From Heterostelium album PN500 (Eukaryota; Evosea; Eumycetozoa; Acytosteliales; Acytosteliaceae), in the NCBI RefSeq assembly GCF_000004825.1, contig NW_008805072.1, positions 248,001 through 312,000 on the forward strand: DNA of 64,000 nt. Direction: 5' to 3'. Both the position numbers and the translations under genes were made by a program. Below are positions 59,559-64,000 of this stretch, one piece after another. Under the pieces are notes generated by a model. The model did no database searches. It had not been told where the DNA came from and was given only the letters and a program-made list of their open reading frames with translations. Numbering within the stretch: the stretch's first letter is position 1; each line of letters opens with the position of its first letter.

Positions 59559-59879
59559 ATGAATGCTGGATCACACTATTGCTACACTGGTAAAGATGAA
59601 TATGAGGAGATGGAAATAGGTATGATTATTAAATTGCACCAGAAATTTTAAATAATGGATTTTCACTTACAGAGTTTTATTTTTATTTTTATTTTTATTT
59701 TTTTTATTTTTTTATTTTTTTTTTTTATTCTTATATTTTAATTATTTAGAGAATGAAATTGTAAATTTACAAGATGATACTCTGACCGATCCATTCGGAC
59801 TACCACTACAACAACAACCACAACAACAAATACCAGTGCCATACGGACAACCACAACTCCAATCTCTATTTGGACAACC

Positions 59880-59925
<46 letters not shown>

Positions 59926-61839
59926 CCATTTCTATTTGGACAACCACAACAACAACAACAAAGAATATATTTTGGACAACAACCACAATATAATCCATTT
60001 GCACAACCGCAACCACAACCACAACCACAATATCTATTTGGAAAGCCACAACAACAAAGAGTAGCTCAAAAAGAAAAGAAATTAGTAAAGAAAGCCAATA
60101 CCAATATTTTAAATATTAATTTGGGTACTCTTTCCAATGAACCAACCATAGCAACTGGTGATCCATTGCACTGTAAGGGTTGTGATGTCATCTACAGTCA
60201 CATCAATAACTTCACAGAGATAAAGAATGCCGATGGTTCCACCAGCAAGAACATAGCAACCGGTGGAGGTGTCAAAGATGGAGTGTGGACTTGTGAGTTC
60301 TGCGGTGAGCCAACTCCATTCAATTTGCACGACCAAGAGATTCCAAAGTCAAACATCATTGACTATGTAATCGAGCCAGCTCCCATTACCAAAAACAACA
60401 ACAATAATTTCAATCAAAACACTCCAACCGTTGAAGTCAACCAAGATTCCTCACTCGTTGTATTCTGTTTGGATATCTCTGGAAGTATGCAACGTACCTA
60501 CAACCTACCACAGCCGGTCTATCATCACGGTGCCAAATCCAAGAGTTTCGACATCTCACGTCTTCAATGTGTACAATACGGTATCGAATCACAATTGGAA
60601 GCACTTGCGAAAGACTTTCCAAACCGTCGTGTTGCTATCATTGCTTTCAATGCCAACGTATTGATTATCGGTGATGGCACCCAGAAGCCTATTACCATAT
60701 CAGGTGACGATTTGCACAATGCCGAGAAATTGATTGCACACGGTGCCCAGCACACTCTGAATAAACCGATTACCAAGACCAGATCGATGCTCTTGAAGAA
60801 AGTACTCGCCATGTATGCTGACGGTAACACTGCACTCGGTCCAGCTATTGCAGTTGCCGTCGGTATGACTGCTGCCGTCCCAGGTTCCACCATCGTCGTT
60901 GCAACCGACGGTCTCAGTAACGCCGGTATCGGTTCTCTAGAAGGTTGGAAATCTTTGGAATCTGCCAAATTCTACAATGAGATCGGTGAAATCGCCAAGA
61001 AGAACGGTACCACTGTCTCGGTTCTCACCATCAAGGGAACCGACACCAAGTTGGAACAAATCGGTCAGCTTGCCGAGATGACCAATGGAACTGTAGATAT
61101 CGTTGATCCACTAAAGATTAAAGAAGAATTCAAAGCTGCTTTGGAACTCCCAATACTTGCAACACATTGCTCCATTAAAGTTAGATTGCATCGTGGTCTC
61201 TACATTTCAGATCCACTGGCACCGACTGTCAATCAATCTTCAATCTCCAAAGAGGTTGGTAATGTCAACCGAGAGACTATCATAGCATTCGATTATGGTA
61301 CCATCCCCGATAGAGTAATAGATGAATCACTAAAGTCATTGCCATTCCAGTTGCAAATCACCTATACCACACTGAAAGGAATGAAGTGTTTGCGTGTGAT
61401 GACAATGACACAGGAAACCACCAAAGAACAAAAGTTGGCTGAGGAACACGCCAAGATCGAAGAGATCGGTATCAACATGGTTCAAAACAGCTCAAAGACA
61501 GCTGCCACCGGTGATTACAACAAATCACGTGCTCAAAACATGCAGTCTGCCAACATGATGAAACGTATCGTTCATCAACAGCAACAACAAATGCAATCTC
61601 CAGTCATCAATCAACAACAACAACAATATTTCCAACAACAACAACAAAGTGCACAAGTTTGGTTACAACAAGCACAAACTCTCGAAACAACACTCACCAC
61701 CAACATCCAGAAAGAATCATTCAACTCCAATCTCTCTGAAGAAGATCGTTATCGTCAACGTCAATCACAGAGAAACGATGAAACTGCCACCATGCTGTTC
61801 AACATGAAACAAATGAATTCACGTAAAGCAAGAAAGTAA
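59559..61839 (+). CDS. VWA-domain protein with Sec23/24-type zinc finger
   Basis: Exons 59559-59619 and 59750-61839 give 716 residues. A Gln/Pro-rich N-terminus carries repeated FGQPQ motifs and long polyQ. A zinc finger follows with two CxxC pairs (CKGC and CEFC) 30-40 residues apart. Then comes a VWA domain with a complete metal site: DISGSM (DxSxS), GNTALGP (Thr) and ATDGLSNAG (Asp). After it lies a beta-rich part (VRLHRGLYIS...) and a C-terminal helix/polyQ tail. Finger-VWA-beta order recalls Sec23/Sec24 trunk layout, but the gelsolin domain is absent. Role unknown; a trafficking or scaffold function is speculative. Confidence 0.85.
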
Positions 61840-63506
61840 AGTAAAGTAAACTCTTTACTCTTTTTCAATTGTAGTTTATAAATAAATTGTATATCTTGTT
61901 TTTTTTTAAAAAAAAGGTTTATTTCAAGTTGTTGTTTCAAATATTAATATTGATGTTGGTGGGTGATATCATCTATTACCTAGTATGTATACTCTTTCAA
62001 TACTAGCAGGCCACACCAACATATAGTTATAAGGGTGATTCAATTGAATTTTGTCAAATAAACTTCATATTCTAATGCCATTTTCTATATGGTGTTGCTT
62101 TTGTTGCTGCTGTATTATTGATCATTGTCGTTTTTTTTTCTAGATCTCGGGATCTTTTTAAAATTAGATTTCAACGGATCAGTGGAGTGTTGTTTCTCAC
62201 CGGGAGTATGCAGCTCGGACCTTTTGAAAGTGTTTTTCACCTAGTAAGAAAAATCATTTGTCTCATTCCACTAGAAACCTAGGTGTTGTAAAAAAATAAT
62301 CTAAGGGATAATTACCCACCTTTTGATTGTTTATAGCAATGACAAATCAGTGGTTCTATCGATCTTTTCCATCATTGATATTTGGAGAAGTATTCAATCA
62401 AATATTATCAGTTTGTGAGTTACCTCAAATACTGAAATCATTCGTGTTTAGATTTTCATTCAAATATTTTAATTGTATTATTATTAAGATTTAGCTAAAT
62501 ATATTCTAATATCAATTATATGGAATTTACTTACTGGTGATAAATAAACAATTGTTGTTTATCAAGATCCAAAAGAATATTGAAAATTTGTCGAATATAT
62601 TGTTATTTTTCAATGGTAATAATATCATATTATAATATACATATAAACATATAAATATACAACTTTGATATAAGATTAGGAATTACTTTAGGAATAGTTT
62701 TGGTACCAAGAATATAGATTTAATGAATGTAATAAAGTTTAGAGATATAATTTACAGTATAATATTTAAAGATAATAATTTATTTATTTTACAATTTTAA
62801 GATAAGAATAATATTTGGGAAAGTTGAATAATGTTGAATCATTGATTTCCATAGTGGATTTCCATGGTATTTATACTGGTTGGATTTCTTTGACCAGTGC
62901 AGTGGCCCAATCTCAGAAATCTGTTCTTGATTACTAATTTGGTATTCATTGTAGATTAACTTGTTGGTTATTTCTTTATGTTAACTTTGGTAGATTGATA
63001 TTTTGTTGATTCACTGAATGTTGATATTATTCGAATATATTTAATTATTTTTAAATAGCAGGATTATTAATTTAAGTTATTTGAAATCGTGTCCATAAAC
63101 TGTTTGAATTGTGATAGTTGAATTCTTAATAAATTATTGAGGTGTCAGTAGATTTGATTATTATAATTCTAAAATATTAATTTTAGAACATATATTCACA
63201 AATATCTTATTCTTACAAGATTCTATTTTTATACTCAATTAAAAGTTCTATTAATATCTCGATTGTACAAGTATTTTATTTTTTATTCTTACTGATTTAG
63301 ATCATTTAAATGTTTATATTTTTGAGAAAAATCACTACCACCTTGACAATATTTAGCTTTTTTAAATTTTTTTTTATTAATACTATACGACAAATATCCT
63401 GTTGCTATTACTGTTTGTTTGTTGTCTCTGAATTAGTTTTTAGAGAGTTCGTTAGTGGTATTCGAGTATCACTTTTGTTAGTTTGTTTTTTTTAATATCA
63501 TTTCAG
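61840..63506. other. A/T-rich region without a clear gene
   Basis: About 1.7 kb. A less A/T-rich segment at 62120-62290 has no recognisable RNA or protein signature. The FNIP relic at 62378-62465 is listed separately. Nothing else could be supported. Confidence 0.35.
62378..62465 (+). pseudogene. Isolated FNIP repeat relic
   Basis: Bases from ATATTTGGAGAAGTATTC onward translate to FGEVFNQILSVCELPQILKSFVF, i.e. one FNIP unit with the start of another. Flanks are unrelated A/T-rich DNA. Confidence 0.75.
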
Positions 63507-63818
63507 AAGTTCATTGTTTGTAGACTATAGTAATTGTGGGTGTTTGGTAACATCGGTTATCGATGGATCAGAACAAAAAGTAGATGTGCCTTTGGATGAA
63601 CAAGAAAATATTAACCTCTACAGTGGAAAGAAAGAATTTTCATCAATAACCAAATTGGTATACGCAATACAAATGGAAAGATTCAATATATTGCTCAATC
63701 CCGACCATGCTCCAGGAGTGATCAAGGAATGATGTGCGAAGTGGATGAATTCCAAACTTTCGATGATTCATGGGAGTATAAAATGGGAGACAAAGGATTT
63801 CAAGGATCACACAGTTAA
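63507..63818 (+). pseudogene. Unrecognised partial coding stretch near the window end
   Basis: Following a TTTCAG acceptor-like site, 74 codons read SSLFVDYSNCGCLVTSVIDG, EQKVDVPLDEQENINLYSG and MERFNILLNPDHAPGV before a stop at 63730-63732. A different frame continues with CEVDEFQTFDDSWEYKMGDKG. Composition looks protein-like, but no start or upstream exon could be found. It may be an exon of a gene I could not resolve or a frameshifted fragment. Confidence 0.3.
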
Positions 63819-64000
63819 TACAAAAGATTTATAGTTATTGACAGAGAAAATAGAAAAGATGAAAAAGATGATAGATTAAAGGAAGCAGATAAATAAAAAG
63901 TGGGAAATTTCATATAACTTTTTCAGATAAAAGGCTAAAAATGTGGAGAAATTGTTATTGCTTCACCATAAAATTTGGTGTTGTGTTGGACTATTGATTA

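Noticed and set aside
62120-62290. Candidate small RNA in a less A/T-rich segment
   Set aside because: Compared mentally with U1-U6, U3, RNase P and dictyostelid class I RNA signatures; no conserved box was found.
63310-63495. 61-codon hydrophobic open frame
   Set aside because: Phe/Ile runs from T-rich DNA; no start context or homologue.

Overview
The window comes from a dictyostelid social amoeba. Intergenic DNA is extremely A/T-rich, introns are short (about 60-130 nt) with GTAAGT/GTATGT...TAG borders, and homopolymer tracts (polyQ, polyN, poly-acidic) sit inside proteins. Dictyostelid-typical families are present: a colossin-like protein, a ComC-like adhesion protein, follistatin-like spore-coat-type modules, FNIP repeats, F-box-like LRR proteins and microbial terpene synthases. 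Codons in the conserved genes are rather G/C-tolerant, which suggests a dictyostelid other than D. discoideum. That is an inference. All exon structures below were built by hand from splice consensus and reading phase.

Left part (1-34.4 kb), mostly intact genes: a tandem adenosine-deaminase-like protein; a secreted Cys-rich protein with an 18-bp (DDHWDK-type) minisatellite; a PQ-loop membrane protein (SLC66A2/PQLC1 type); a 1524-residue colossin-like cell-surface protein with a mucin-like centre and bacterial SdrD-B-like repeats; a DOP1/Dopey trafficking protein; an F-box-like protein; a ComC-like adhesion protein; a small HMG-box protein; an importin-alpha that lacks the usual N-terminal importin-beta-binding region; a MORN-repeat protein; and an unrecognised acidic six-exon gene.

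Middle (about 34.4-52.4 kb), an accessory junkyard of relics and repeated segments: a RAB5IF-like exon relic; a terpene synthase killed by one stop codon plus a second internally deleted copy; a complete PIF/Harbinger-like DNA transposon with 141-bp terminal inverted repeats, a DDE transposase and a Myb/SANT-like partner; a 147-bp MITE; two Ku80 C-terminal pseudogenes, one with and one without a GT-AG insertion; two copies of an FNIP-repeat kinase (fnk-like), both damaged; and eroded non-LTR retrotransposon pieces. Related segments recur in pairs about 7-16 kb apart, which points to repeated segmental duplication and decay.

Right part (52.4-64 kb) returns to intact genes: a nucleotidyltransferase-like/degenerate-SDR fusion, a CWC21/SRRM2-type splicing factor, a mitochondrial DEAD-box helicase and a VWA protein with a Sec23/24-type zinc finger. 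The window ends in A/T-rich DNA with an isolated FNIP relic and an unrecognised partial coding stretch.
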